In this document: positions 1 through 10,972 of the stretch, piece by piece | Layout: each line of letters begins with the position of its first letter | How positions within the stretch are numbered: the first letter of the stretch is position 1 | Source of the DNA: Tulasnella sp. 424 | Lineage: Eukaryota > Basidiomycota > Agaricomycetes > Cantharellales > Tulasnellaceae | Assembly: GCA_019633425.1 (NCBI GenBank) | Contig: WSUB01000265.1 | Location: 767 to 39,650, forward strand | Direction of reading: 5' to 3' | Length of the DNA: 38,884 nt | Notes under the pieces: generated by a model | The model's input: the letters and a program-made list of their open reading frames with translations, nothing else | Databases searched by the model: none | What the model was told of the DNA's origin: nothing | Program-made: the position numbers and the translations under genes

Positions 1-579
1 AAGCCCAGGTCGCAATACCGCAACTTGCTGATCAAGCAGGTTTCTGAATAGAATTGCGCCTACATTCTCGACTAAAGTTATGCGGTTATGTATTCTGCCT
101 AGGCGGTGTGGAAGGCGGAGATCGAGAAAAAGGAAGCCTAACTCGATCATAACTAGTAGCTTGGCCATATCACGGACATGGATTACCTCACATGAAAAAT
201 TCGTCTGGCTGTTGGTATGACTAAAATTGGTTCTCGCGGGAGGGTGATGCAGGGTTTCGTTACCCGCCGGCTCTGGACGAAAGCTCGGCGACGTTATCTC
301 TGTACTCAAAGTCCGTTTTGCAACGGTCGGACCGTCAGTGATTTGCTACAACGCTTTTCATTTATTGGCTTCTTATTTCTATGTAGGGATCGCGGCGGGG
401 TAACTGGGATGTTGAAGTTCCCTGTTGTCGGCTTGATGCCTGGACCCTCATGATTAATCAGAGGAAGAGGTCTAACCAGTCGACCGTATGCATGCATATA
501 CAGAGACCGCTTTACTAATATACAGGAAGTATGCCGGGTCGGTTTCTGAAGTAACTTGAGAAACGAAGTACTTCGAGTT
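1..579. other. No gene recognised; F-box 3' flank
   Basis: Downstream of F-box gene 1 and repeated at 3008-3539. Both strands hold only short or stop-interrupted frames. Some plus-strand stretches look protein-like but carry several in-frame stops in both copies, so at most this is very old coding debris. Confidence 0.5.
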
Positions 580-1787
580 TCAATAACAATAGTTTGGAGT
601 GTGTTCGATGTCGACTAATGAGGGACACCTTGTTCGCAACCTCTGTGCCAGGACATCCCAATCCTCACAGATGGAGCTCTGGCGAGCAATTCCGCCACCT
701 GTACTGTCGATCAACACACAGGAGGCGCTATGGATCTGGCCGCGAATGACGAGCAAGTTGTCGTCGAGGAACCTCACAGAACGGAGAGACTGAAACGACG
801 GTATTTCATCCAGGAGCTATTATTATTTAAAGTCATGATTAAGTGCCAGCTTTTCATGATTGCAGAATAATGAGGGGGACGACCTACAATTTGGCCTGGG
901 ACGATCCCGCCTACAGTGAGTGTTAAGTGTTGGATTTCAGGTAGGTGGAGAGCGAAGATCCGAAGAGTGCTTTGGACCACGTCATGAGCCCGGGCACGTA
1001 AACAAGTCGTGAGCCGGGTAATCGGGGAACTGGAGAGTGAGAGCTTCCGAACAAGCTGCTCGTCCGCAGGTAGTTCTCCTGTTCCAATTACATGGCGAAA
1101 TTCTCCGACAGGTCGGCCTGGAATAATCGTAGCGGCATCTTGCAGCGTCGCTGTCAACGATGTCAGCTTCGGAATATCGCCTGCATTCAGGCCCTCCAAT
1201 CTCGCTGGAACACGCGAGAGCTCCAAGCCCTCCAATCCGGGTAGAGTGCGAAGCACGGGAACGACCTCCGCCGGGTTTGACGTTATTAGGAGAGCCAAGC
1301 GAGTCAAGGGCATCTTCTCGAGGGAGGTTCTCAACGGCTCCCAGGTCGGATTGGACGCCCAATCATTGGTGTTTATAAATTTAAGTTCGCGGAGATTGAC
1401 GGCATTGGTGAAAATGTTGATTGCTCTTCGGATGGCTTCTGTTTCGGTGACAGGGGTGTCATCCCGTAGGTGACGTGGCGTTGTGCTCCTTCGTAGACGC
1501 AATTGGATTCTTTCCTGCTCCGTGGACGGAGTAGGGCTGATTTCGGTCAGCGGACCACAGTAGCTCACGATACAGCGAATGAGCTCCGGGCGCTCTGAAA
1601 GTGTTCGGTGAAGGAGGCCAGTCCGGTAGTATTGCAACCACGGGTTTATCCTGATGTGGCGGTATTGAGTTCCTTCCAGCAGCGAGCGGAAGTAGCGACA
1701 GGTTTGGAGAAGACAGGCTCTGTCCGTCAAGCTCAGGTGATAGACAATGAGGAAGAGGACGTCTTCTGGGAGTTGAACGATTTGCAT
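580..1787 (-). CDS. F-box protein with LRR-like C-terminus (copy 1 of the 3-kb repeat)
   Basis: Predicted SCF ubiquitin-ligase substrate adaptor; the target is unknown. The ATG at 1787 is followed at once by an F-box (about residues 4-45; VQLPEDVLFLIVYHLSLTDR, then a C..CRYFRSLLE stretch) that would bind Skp1. The rest is leucine-rich and resembles the irregular LRR tails of agaricomycete F-box proteins. The frame stops at 774, but a 71-nt intron at 817-887 (GTAGGT..TAG, phase 0) joins it to a second exon 580-816 reading LLDEIPSFQSLRSVRFLDDN, giving 378 residues. An alternative donor about 27 nt upstream is also in phase. Relative to copy 2 it has about 28 extra residues after PLTEI. Confidence is high for the family and moderate for the exact donor. 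Confidence 0.8.
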
Positions 1788-2859
1788 CGACTTTTGGTGC
1801 TCCAGTGGTGAGTCTGTAACAGCTTTGCTGACGCGAATCCTTAAAATATTGGCGAGGAGCGCGTGCGCTGTAAATATCGGCTGAGAAAGGCTGTAAGATG
1901 AGGACGCCGCGCTAAATCAGACAACTTATTCTGCGTACCATGATTGGGGGGACGTAGGCTGAGAGAGTTGGTCACGGTGGTTGAAACGTGTGTGGAAGCT
2001 GGGACCGTGGAAGAGTTCGGTTAAATTTCTACTCTTAGCTCGATTCGCTCACTGGCACCTTACCCAAACTAGGCTCCAAAATACGCATAAATGGGCCTTT
2101 TATAGTCTGATATATAGCTTATGCATATATTAGAGCCACAATAACTTACCTCGAAGTTCCTAGGAATGCGTCGCTGTCATTGGCGGCGGTCTTCGCGTCA
2201 TGTCCGGCTCGGTCCGCGAGGCCATGCGTTTTTACATCCGCTGGGAGCTCTATAGCATTCTACGCCTAGATATCACCGGCAGGAAGGTGCCATAAAGCTT
2301 TAACGTCCGTGCTAGGACAACTGCAAGATAAGCCTAAGTAATTGTCTTAAGCAGTAAAACTCGGGCTACCGCAAGCCCGAATTCAGCACCAGACAGCGAC
2401 GACGAAGAATCAGACACCATTCCAGAGAGAACAACAAATCTATTCCTTGAATCTCGCACGATGAGACGGTTGAGGATCTGAATGACTAGACGACTTCGAT
2501 ATCGTGTGGGCCTGTATCGAGCATTTTTACAGGTTGTTTGGATCGCATTTCCGTTTAGGCCACATGCGAACATGGCTGAGCTGCGGACCGCCATCAGAGC
2601 GCCACAGGGTTTGCTTTTCATTCATCACCTTGGTTGGTTACTCTTGTCCCCGAGTGAATCGGGAAACAGTGCCCACAGGATATATAATACAGGCACTCCG
2701 CCTTGCGCCAACGAAGACCTTCAGCTGACTCAGCATTTTCACGTTCTTTTCCTTCACCCACCCAACCAGCTCCCTACGAACTCAGCGGTTCCAACGTGCG
2801 CTTTCGTCTCGACAGCCTTATAATCCACAACCAAGTGAAGGCAAAGCTAAACAAACAGG
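1788..2859. other. Intergenic; F-box 1 promoter side and decayed RPC31 promoter
   Basis: Divergent spacer between F-box gene 1 and the RPC31 remnant, repeated at 4703-5657. The last 160 nt match the RPC31 promoter/5' leader of unit II. No coding frame is shared cleanly by both copies. Confidence 0.5.
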
Positions 2860-2979
2860 GTGTCTCGAGGGGGGAAGAGGTGGATTTGGGCGAGGTCGTG
2901 GGGGAGGGGGAGGGGGAGGAAGTGTCCGAGATTTGCCTGTTGGACCTGCAAGCTTTGAGTCGGGATGCGACTCCGTTGT
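2860..2979 (+). pseudogene. Broken copy of RPC31 exon 1
   Basis: Aligns to the first exon of the intact RPC31 at 5658-5801. Three lesions are visible: the ATG reads GTG, one extra base in the following G-run shifts the frame, and 14 nt encoding the VGMTFAD region are missing. Homology ends just before the donor site and exons 2-5 are absent. It is a by-product of the 3-kb duplication and cannot make the subunit. Confidence 0.85.
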
Positions 2980-3539
2980 GACGAGTATGGAACCGTGGAC
3001 CATTCTCAGCCCAGGTCGCAATACCGCAACTTGCTGATCAAGCAGGTTTCTGAATAGAATTGCGCCTACATTCTCGACTAAAGTTATGCGGTTATGTATT
3101 CTGCCTAGGCGGTGTGGAAGGCGGAGATCGAGAAAAAGGAAGCCTAACTTGATCATAACTAGTAGCTTGGCCATATCACGGACATGGATTACCTCACATG
3201 AAAAATTCGTCTGGCTGTTGGTATGACTAAAATTGGTTCTCGCGGGAGGGTGATGCAAGGTTTCATTACCCACCGGTTGCAACGGCCGGATCGTCAGTGG
3301 TTTGCTACAAAGCTTTTCATATATTGACTGCTTATTTCTATATAGAGATCGCAGCGAGGTAACTGGAATGCTGAAGTTCCCTGTTGTCGGCCTGATGGCT
3401 GGACCCTCATGATTAATCAGAGGAAGAGGTCCAAACAGTCGATCCAGATGCATGTGTTTACCGATACCGCTTTACTAATATACAGGAATTATGCCAGGCC
3501 GGTTTCTGAAGTAACTTGAGAAATGAAATACTTCGAGTC

Positions 3540-4702
3540 TCAATAACGAGTGTGTTCGATGTCGACTAACGAGGGACACTTTGTTCGCAACCCCTGGGCC
3601 AGAACATCCCAATCCTCACCCATGGGGGACTGGGGATCTGTATTGTTGCCGGAGCCGAAAAACACGATGGAGGCGGTATGGATCTGGTCGCGAACGAGGC
3701 GCAAGTTGTCGTCAAGGAACCTCACAGAACGGAGAGACCGAAACGACGGTATTTCATCCAGGAGCTATTATTAGTTAAAGTCATGGTCAATTGCCAGTTT
3801 TCTACGGTCACAAAATAAATAGAGGGACGACCTACAATTTGGCCTGGGACGGGCCCGCATACAGTGAGTGTTAAGTGTTGGATTTCGGGTAGGTGGAGAG
3901 CGAAGACCCGAAGAATGCTTTGGACCTTGTTATATTGTAAACAAGTCGTCGTGAGCTTGGTAATCGGGGAACTGGAGAGTGAGAGCTTCCGAACAAGCTG
4001 CTCGTCCGCTGCCAGTTCTCCTCTTCCAACGACATGGCGAAATTCTCCGACAGGTCGGCCCGGAATAATCGTGGCTGCATCTTGCAGAGTCGCTGTCAAT
4101 GATTTCAGCTTCGGAATATCGCCTGCATTCAGGTCCCCCAATCTCGCTGGAACACACGAGAGCTCCAAACCCTCCAATTCGGGTAGAGCGCGAAGCAGGG
4201 GAACGACCTCCGCCGCCTCTGACGTTATTAGGAGAGCCAAGCGAGTCAAGGACATCCTTGAGAGGGATGTTGTCACCGGCTCCCAGATCGGATTGGATAT
4301 CCAATCATGGGCGTTTAGAAACTGAAGTTCGCGGAGATTGACGGCGTTGGTGAAAATGTTAATCGCTCTTCGAAAGGATTCCGTGGCCGGAGCGTGGGCG
4401 ATTCCGGTCAGTGGACCGCAGTAGCTCACGATACAGCGAATGAGGTCAGGGCGCTCTGAAAGTGTTCGGTGAAGGAGGCCACTCCTGTCGTATAACGACC
4501 GCACGTTTATCCTGAGGTGGCGGTATTGAGTTGCTTCGAGTAGCGAGCGGAAGTGTCGACAGGTTTGGAGAAGACGGGCTCTGTCCGTCAAGCTCAGGTG
4601 GTAGGCAATGATGAAGAGGATGTCGTCTGGGAGTTGAACGGTTGGCGGCGACTTTTGGTGCCCTGGTGAGTCTCTAACAGCTTTCCTGGCGCGAGTTTTC
4701 AA
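3540..4702 (-). CDS. F-box protein with LRR-like C-terminus (copy 2; no ATG found)
   Basis: Paralogue of the gene at 580-1787, with F-box VQLPDDILFIIAYHLSLTDR and the same leucine-rich tail. The same 71-nt intron lies at 3765-3835 (phase 0; an upstream GTATGC donor is also possible), so exon 2 is 3540-3764. About 28 residues after PLTGI are missing compared with copy 1. The open frame reaches 4702 but contains no ATG before or within the F-box: the position of the copy 1 start codon reads GCC here. Either an upstream exon supplies the start or the gene is disabled at its 5' end. The rest of the frame is intact, so any loss is recent. Confidence 0.65.
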
Positions 4703-5657
4703 AGTATTGGGGAGGAGCGCCTGATAAAGGCTATAAGATGAGGACGCCGTGCTAAATCATATAGCTTATTCTGCGTACCATGGTTGGGGGGACGTAGGCT
4801 TAAAGAGTCAGACTGCGTTGGTGGTTGAAACCTGGACGACCGTGGAACTTGAAGAGTTCGGTTTCTACTCTCAGTTCGATTCGCTCACTGGCACCTGACC
4901 TGAACTAGGCTCCAAAATGGCCTTCTTATAGTCTGATATATAGCTTATGCGTATAATAGAGCAAAAAAGATGGGGGGGAAACCTAACCTCAAAGCTCCCA
5001 GGAGCGCATCGCTGTCATTGGCGGCGGTCCCCGCGTCAGGTCCGACTCGATCCGCGAGGCCAGGATGTTTTTACATCCGCCAGGAGTTCTATAGCATTCT
5101 ACGCTGGGACACCACCGGAGGGAAGCAGTGATGAAGTTTTAAAGTTTGTGCTAGGACAACTGCAAGACAAGCTAAAGGAATTATCTTGAGCAGTACAACT
5201 CGGCTACCGCAGCCCGAATTCAGCATCAGGCAGAGACGACGAAGAATCAGACACCATTCCAGCGAGAAAAAAGATCAATTCATTGAGCCTCGCACGATGA
5301 GACGGATGAGGATCTTCATGATTAGACGACTTCAGGCCCGTATCGAGCTATTATTTTGGTTGCGTTTCCGAATAAACCACATGCGAACATGGTTGAGCTG
5401 CGTACCGCCATCATAGCCCAAGCAGGCTTGATTTTTATTCATCACCTTGGTTGGTGGCTGTTGCCTGAATTGAAAACGGTCCGCCTACAGGCACTCCGCC
5501 TTGCGTCAACGGAGACCTTCAGCTGACTCAGCATTTTCACGTTATTTTCCTTCACCCACCCAACCAGCTCCCTACGAACTCAGCGGTTCCGACGTGCGCT
5601 CTCGTCTCGACAGCCTTATAATCCACAGTCAAGTGAAGGCAAAGCCAAATAAACAGG
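4703..5657. other. Intergenic; RPC31 promoter side
   Basis: Counterpart of 1788-2859. The stretch about 5480-5657 leads directly to the RPC31 ATG and is the closest-matching part between the two units, consistent with a 5' leader. Nothing else is recognised. Confidence 0.5.
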
Positions 5658-6751
5658 ATGTCTCGGGGGGGAAGAGGCGGATTCGGGCGAGGTCGTGGGG
5701 GTGGGGGTGGAGGCGGGGGAGGAAGTGTTCGAGATTTACCAGTTGGGATGACATTTGCGGACCTGCAAGCTTTGAGTCGGGATGCCACGCCGTTGTATCC
5801 GGTAAGGTAGTCTCTTCGATGTGCCTCAAATTGTACGTTGCTGACGTTTTCGTTCTTGATCTGGTTGGGTTCATTTGGAGAGTAGCCGCTCGACCCTATG
5901 CCAATCCTCACGCACATAACCGAAAGAGAACGGGAGATCTGTCGGTTGGACGTGGGGATCGCTTCGAGACTGAGGAATAGCTCGTACTATTTGACTGAAG
6001 CAAAGAAAGCTGATGGTATGTCTCCCTTATCAGGGCATCCTACTCGAGCTCGATGCCGGGACTAACCAAACCGAATGGGGTATTCTCTTTTCCTTCCTCT
6101 CTTCTTCCCCTTCAATTCGGGCAACTCTAGAAATCGAACGCTATTCCGATCGTTTCCGTCCCACAGCACGAACCCGGCCTGTCCTCCGGCCCACGGATTT
6201 GAACAAGGATTTCTTCCCACAATCGATATGGGATGCTTATTTCAACCCAAAGAAACGGCCTGCTGGAGGTGAGTCTTATTTAAAGAGGGAAGGCGGATGG
6301 ATGGCCGTTCGGGCATGAAGCCAGTAGGGAAGCTTGTTTGACTGAGTCTGACTCTTTTTGGTTGCAAATTCGCATCATTTATCAGCTGCGCCGCCAAGAG
6401 GAAAGAAAAAGAAAACCAAAGTCGACTGGTCTTCACTTGGGGTTGAAACCGAAGGCGGAGCGGGTGCTGTCGACCTGGACGGCGCTGATGAGCGTGCAAG
6501 CCAAGAAGGTGGGGACGAGGAGGGTGGGGACAACGTGGAAGAGATGGAAGATTACGAAGAAGAAGCGGATGATAACGACTATGAGATGAATTACTTTGAC
6601 AATGGAGAGGATGAGAATGATGATTTGGGAGATGGTGGTGGGGATCCGGATGGGGGAGGTGGTGGTGATGGTGAGTACCTATCGTTCCACAACCGGTCAA
6701 ATGGGACTATTAAAGATGACTGACATGGATGTTGGTTTAGACTATGACTGA
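5658..6751 (+). CDS. RPC31: RNA polymerase III subunit C31 (Rpc31/Rpc7)
   Basis: Subunit of the Pol III C31-C82-C34 subcomplex used in initiation at tRNA and 5S genes in the nucleus. Five exons give 235 residues: 5658-5801, 5886-6015, 6131-6268, 6386-6670 and 6741-6751. All junction phases agree and all introns are GT..AG (84, 115, 117 and 70 nt). Visible features are an Arg/Gly-rich start MSRGGRGGFGRGRGGGG, then VGMTFADLQALSRDATPLYP, a charged block ITERERE, the family-typical NKDFFPQSIWDAYFNP segment, a Lys-rich patch before VDWSSLG, and a long Asp/Glu/Gly acidic tail ending DDYD. Length is close to yeast Rpc31 (251 residues). The last exon encodes only three residues plus the stop. The gene converges on NDUFS5. 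Confidence 0.88.
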
Positions 6752-7251
6752 GCTGCGGTATTTGTTCATCTCTTGGTGTCGTCGATTATCATTATGCACT
6801 CTCAAAGTTTTAGTAATGCTGTCTGAAGCCCCAAGGCTCAAGCTCTCTCCACGGCGCCCGTTCCTTCAAAACGTCTCACCACTGCCCGCAGCCATGAATG
6901 TCCTCATCCGAATCGTCATCGAACGATATTCGCCATTCGTCTAACCTTGACACCCGGGTCTTGGCCGAAACCCGCCTGGAACTTCACCCACTGCGGAACA
7001 GTTCCACGCACCCGTGAAAATGAAACTGAGGTCTTTTCATAAATGCCCTTGGCACTTCTAAGCCATAAGCGGACGATTGTGTGGGTCGGGTGGAGAATAT
7101 TGATGACGACATGTGACCATGGGCACGCAGAAATACCGCCTCCATTTCTTGGAAAGCCGCGCGCTCCAGGGTGTTCGAGAAAGAACGCTTGCAGGCACAG
7201 AGTGGTTGTCGCATTCCAACAGAAAGAAAGAGTACAACCGAAGGTCCTCCA
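6752..7251. other. Convergent 3' intergenic region
   Basis: Between the stop codons of RPC31 (+) and NDUFS5 (-). Short open frames exist on both strands but none shows family features. It probably holds the two 3' UTRs. Confidence 0.6.
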
Positions 7252-7988
7252 TCATGACTTGCTGGCTTGTCCACCTTGCGGTATCAGACCCACACTCCCC
7301 ACAACACCGTCGGCGACAATGTCCGCCACCTTGCGACCCTCCTTGTTCTCGTGCATTTGTTGCTTGAAGAAGTGAGTTTTGATCGTTCTTGCTCGAGCGA
7401 TCTTTATGCCATTGGGAGGTGACAACGCGGATTACGAGGAATTGCGGAATGAAGGCAAAGGTGGATCCGAGTGAACGCGTGAGAAAGGCCGGTTCGTTAG
7501 CGAATTGGACCGAGGTTATTGGATGCGAAAGTATGATGGAAAAAACAGAGTTGTTCGCTGACCTCCTTTTTGTGATGAAGGCATTCGAGGTAATCTTCGG
7601 CTTGGAAAGAGCATTGTGCTGGTGAATCGGCCGCGGCGTAGCACTGCGTTGGTTTTTGATCAGGAGAGGGAAAACGTCAACACAAGAGGACCGCGTGAGG
7701 ACGTTTAGGAAAGAAACGGAAGCTTCGTTGGGAAGCTCACCTTGGCAAACTCCATCCAGTAAGGATGACACCGGGACGTGCCTGTATGGGAAGGTAGGAG
7801 GCCACGTAGCAAGCGATTGCGTTGTCAGTATATTTCCCTCCGGATGTTGGTGTATGCCTGGTTGTCTTGAGGCTCTTAACGCACCGCCGCTATAACCGTA
7901 ACCGGACTGTTCGAAGCCACAAATGAAGACACGTCAGTCAGCGTTGAGGGTGCGTAGTAAAAAGGAGGTCTGAGGTACCCACAGCCAT
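7252..7988 (-). CDS. NDUFS5: NADH-ubiquinone oxidoreductase 15 kDa subunit (complex I, NDUFS5-like)
   Basis: Accessory subunit of mitochondrial complex I on the intermembrane-space side, of the twin Cx9C (CHCH) class imported by the Mia40 disulfide relay. Five exons on the minus strand give 99 residues: 7983-7988, 7885-7906, 7741-7781, 7563-7643 and 7252-7401. The protein starts MASGYGYSGGTSRC. The two Cx9C motifs are C-HPYWMEFAK-C (residues 14-24) and C-SFQAEDYLE-C (about 34-44), followed by LHHKKE and a basic helix HFFKQQMHENKEGRK. All junction phases agree. The first coding exon holds only ATG GCT. The gene shares a 225-nt promoter with the divergent GET5-like gene. Confidence 0.88.
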
Positions 7989-8213
7989 ACGTAGTTTATT
8001 CGATTGAAGGGAGTGAAAGCGATGCGAAAGGAAACGAGAGTTGGTCGATTCTCGGGGACCAAAGCAGTCCAAATTCGAAATTGAACTGCGCGAAGAGCCA
8101 AGGGTCCCTGATTGCCCATTACCTTCTTGCACCCACTCGTCTAAGGCGTAAAACGCGCATTGCCACTTGCCATCAGTCACAAGGTTTCATCCTGCATACG
8201 TATAAATAGAGCC
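7989..8213. promoter_or_regulatory. Bidirectional promoter of NDUFS5 and GET5-like gene
   Basis: Only 225 nt separate the two divergent ATG codons. TATAAATA lies at 8201-8208, on the GET5 side, just 6 nt before that gene's ATG. Confidence 0.6.
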
Positions 8214-9382
8214 ATGGCACATCTGGGTGAAGAGCTCGCTTTCATCAAGACTCAGGCCCTCTCCCTCAGCCACATCCCAGTCACTTTAGACAACGATTAC
8301 CAGCCAGCACTAGAAGACCTGCCGAAGAAAGTTCCCATATTCCCCGTGAGTCGATATCCTCGCTTTGATTGGATGCCACCGTATCTCTGTTACGTCTGGC
8401 TCCTGTTCAAGTGGGGCTTTGCACACTCTAATCGTACTCCAGACTGACGTCTTCACCCCCTGGCACATCCCCAATAGGTTACCGTTCCCCCTCCACCATC
8501 AAAATCCCAGACAGCCTCAGGTTCCACCTCCTCTACCACCGATCCCTCTTCCTCTACTGCAACAAGTGGCGGCATCCCCATCGTCGTCAAGTCCACCAAG
8601 CCGCCGTTAACCTTTAACCTCACCGTCCATCCAACCGACACCGTCTCTCAAATCAAGCTTCAGCTTGAAAAGGACCATTTACGCGCACCAACCGCGGACT
8701 CTCAACGTCTCTTGATCAAAGGCAAAGTCCTCGCTGACAACAAGCTCTTGAAAGAGTACCCCATCTCCACCGACTCGTCTTCGCCCACTACAATCACACT
8801 CATGACGAAACCAGGAAGCACTTGGACCGGAGAGGAGCGCGCCGCACCATCGCCTGGTGGCGTCGTGATCGCTGAGCCGGAATCTTTTGCTGCGCCATCG
8901 CCTTCAACCGCGACGGGAGCCAAGCTCCCGCCTCCAACCTCTGCCAAGGGGCACGGACGTTCTCTCAGTGGCGCAGCAGACACGATGCCACTACCCTCTC
9001 TCACTCTGTCTCCTACTCCCTCGACTGACGGACAAACTCCCGGCGTCGACCTCGCACTCGCAGTCGAGCTCGACATGCAACCCGACCCACCTCGCCAATC
9101 GACCCCAACCCAAGACGCGTACACCGCTGTCATTGCTGATCCAGAGTTTTGGGGCAAGCTCCAAAAGTTCTTGCTCAAGTGAGTTTTACCCTTCCTTTCC
9201 TTCACAATCCCGTTTCACGTAAACTAAACACACCGAAATCTGATAGCGAGTTCAAGACCGAAGGCGACGCCGACAAGGCTTGGGAGCAATTCTTCCTTGT
9301 CTCGAAATCGTCTCTCACGGCTCATCAAATTGCCAAGATTCGCGACGTTACGGGCAAGTCCGCCATGGCTGGCTTGTCGTAG
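8214..9382 (+). CDS. GET5: Get5/Ubl4A-like ubiquitin-fold protein
   Basis: Predicted cytosolic component of the Get4-Get5-Sgt2 pre-targeting complex that hands tail-anchored proteins to Get3 for ER insertion. Three exons (8214-8345, 8478-9178, 9247-9382; phases 0 and 2) give 322 residues. The N-terminal helix region ELAFIKTQALSLSHIPVTLD resembles the Get4-binding segment. After a Ser/Pro linker comes a ubiquitin-like fold (about residues 88-156; LTFNLTVHPTDTVSQIK, then RLLIKGKVLADNKLL). A long Pro/Ser/Thr linker follows, then a C-terminal helical domain (about 265-322; DPEFWGKLQKFLL to DVTGKSAMAGLS) that fits the family's homodimerisation domain. Pieces of the 3' end are scattered in the downstream F-box array. 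The family is well supported; the pathway role is inferred from family knowledge. Confidence 0.78.
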
Positions 9383-9884
9383 CGCGAAGTTGTCCTCTTC
9401 CCCCATGAAAAATGTTGATTCCGCGGTGATGCGGGGCGGAATGACGTAGCGCGCATTTGGTCTTCCTGCAGGTCGGCCCGCGCTGGGTCCCTCCCTGCCT
9501 CACTCTTCCCTGCTTCTTTGCTCTACTTGTCTTGGCCGGCCCTTCTATTCGTCGTTGCGAGTTGTTGTTTCCTATTATATGAAAAGCTTTTCCTTGGTGT
9601 AACACGTTGAGCTACGGGCCCGAGATAACGCGTTTGCGTCGTGTCTCCCAGTCCTTCTCGACCATGAAATTGTGACGAAGCCGGAGTCGTGTCTTCGGAT
9701 GTAAACGTAATATCATCTGCTTAATCATTTACGCAACGAGTTGAGAAAGGGGGTCTAATTGCATGAGTGTATCAAGTATGCTGGGCATGGAGTCTCGCCG
9801 GTAGAATCTTCGGGTTGCGCAAATAGGGCGGAGTTAAGCGGAGACTGTTCATAGGGCAGATACTCCGACCATCAAGTCAGAACC
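9383..9884. other. GET5 3' UTR and F-box A promoter
   Basis: Ancestral version of a spacer copied at 13655-14140 and 20181-20675. It includes the shared motif at 9826-9850 before F-box A. Confidence 0.6.
9826..9850 (+). promoter_or_regulatory. Shared F-box array upstream motif (gene A)
   Basis: GGGCGGAGTTAAGCGGAGAC then TGTTC; its TTAAGCGG core starts 51 nt before the ATG. Confidence 0.55.
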
Positions 9885-10972
9885 ATGCATCCTGCGCTTG
9901 AAGTCCCGGACATCCTCTGTCTTATCTTCAAATGTGACATTACCAGGTCCGATCTGTCCAACTGCGCCCGAGTATGCCGTCTATGGGCAATCTGGGCTGT
10001 GGATGTCTTGTGGAGGACTTGCCTCGTTCCTCTGCAACAAGTCCTCCGGGTATTGGCACCCGCACCCGGAATGCGTCATGATGATTATGGGGGAATGCTT
10101 GTAAGTAGTCCTTCAAACTTTTAATCTCTCCGTTATTAGTGGCCTCACGTAAACCGAACCCTGGTTCTCTTAAGCCGGTTTTCAATATCGGGAATATCGA
10201 CGAACATACGTGGCGTCGATTCCTTGCCTTATCCAGCAGGATTTCCCGGATAGAAGTCGACTGCGGAGTTACCCAAGCCAGTTTGGAGAGCATCGAAATT
10301 GCCAAACAAACCTTCAACGGAGAACCGTTCAGTCAACTCCAGGCTGTGACTATCAAAATAGGTTACGGACACTATTATGCCTCCAGCCTCGCGGTCGTCA
10401 CCGTGCCATCCCTCACAAGCGTGTATTTTCGATTTAAAGATGCGAACCTTCGTTGTCCGAGTGTGGCTTGGGTGAACAAAAACCTGCCAGCCAGGGCTCC
10501 AAATATTACCCATTTTCGAGTCATGACATGGTATGGCGCCTTGCCAGATCTTTCTCGGTACCCAGCTCTCAAGTATATTGAAGTGCGTGTCGAATTGATT
10601 CGGCCACACTTCTGGGAAGCTCTTGCCAGCTGTCGGCTTTTGACGAAGGTTCTACTGAAGGACTGCAGAAGCGTTGCGGAAGGGAGAGAGCCGTGGCGCG
10701 TGGATTACGTTCAGTTTCCAGCTCTGCGCACGTTCAGGGTACAGGGGGGAGAGCCGAGGAATATATCGAAGCTGATTATTCGCTCCCGCATGCCGATGTT
10801 GGAGTGTCTGGCCTGGAATCCCGGGCCAGGAAGTGGGGAGCAAGAAGCGAAAAATCTCATGGTACCTCATTTAAAAGCGTATAGCCCGAGACTAGACGTC
10901 GATCATGCACTCTATGATTTGATTGATTTTGATAGTTACGTACTTACCGATAGTGATGAGGAATGCTGGTAA
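9885..10972 (+). CDS. Array F-box gene A
   Basis: Predicted SCF adaptor of 337 residues. Exon 1 (9885-10100, 72 codons) is essentially the F-box: MHPALEVPDILCLIFKCDI, then NCARVCRLWAIWAVDVLWRT. The intron 10101-10174 (GTAAGT..AAG, phase 0) precedes exon 2 (10175-10972), which starts PVFNIGNIDEHTWRRFLALS. Exon 2 is leucine-rich, with recurrent blocks VPSLTSVYF, APNITHF, ALKYIEVRV, LLTKVLLKDC and SRMPMLECLAW, and an acidic end TDSDEECW. It is the array member nearest GET5 and, with its flank, the likely founder. Substrates are unknown. Confidence 0.85.

Larger units (their letters stand above)
1..2995. repeat. Segmental duplication, unit I (left end cut by window)
   Basis: Direct repeat of 3008-5801 (offset about 3006 at the left edge). 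It contains, in order, a gene-poor flank, a minus-strand F-box gene, an intergenic stretch and the broken first exon of RPC31. The match ends inside RPC31 exon 1, near its splice donor. Unit I carries the damaged RPC31 exon and unit II the working gene, so unit II looks like the source and unit I the copy. Indels between units shorten unit II relative to unit I. Confidence 0.9.
3008..5801. repeat. Segmental duplication, unit II
   Basis: Second copy of the unit at 1-2995, in the same orientation. Collinear landmarks are the flank beginning AGCCCAGGTCGCAATACC, the F-box gene, the gene-free spacer and the RPC31 promoter plus exon 1. Sequence continuity into RPC31 exons 2-5 exists only here. Confidence 0.9.

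Noticed and set aside
2818..3453. 211-residue minus-strand open frame spanning the junction of the two 3-kb units
   Set aside because: It crosses the duplication breakpoint, is antisense to the RPC31 remnant (its proline run is the reverse of the RPC31 Gly/Arg codons), and the counterpart in unit I is not open in the same way.
7058..7771. 237-residue minus-strand open frame
   Set aside because: It runs through exons and introns of NDUFS5 in mixed frames. The spliced Cx9C protein explains the region far better.
8702..9205. 167-residue minus-strand frame opposite GET5 exon 2
   Set aside because: Antisense shadow of the Pro/Ser/Thr-rich linker, with no features of its own.
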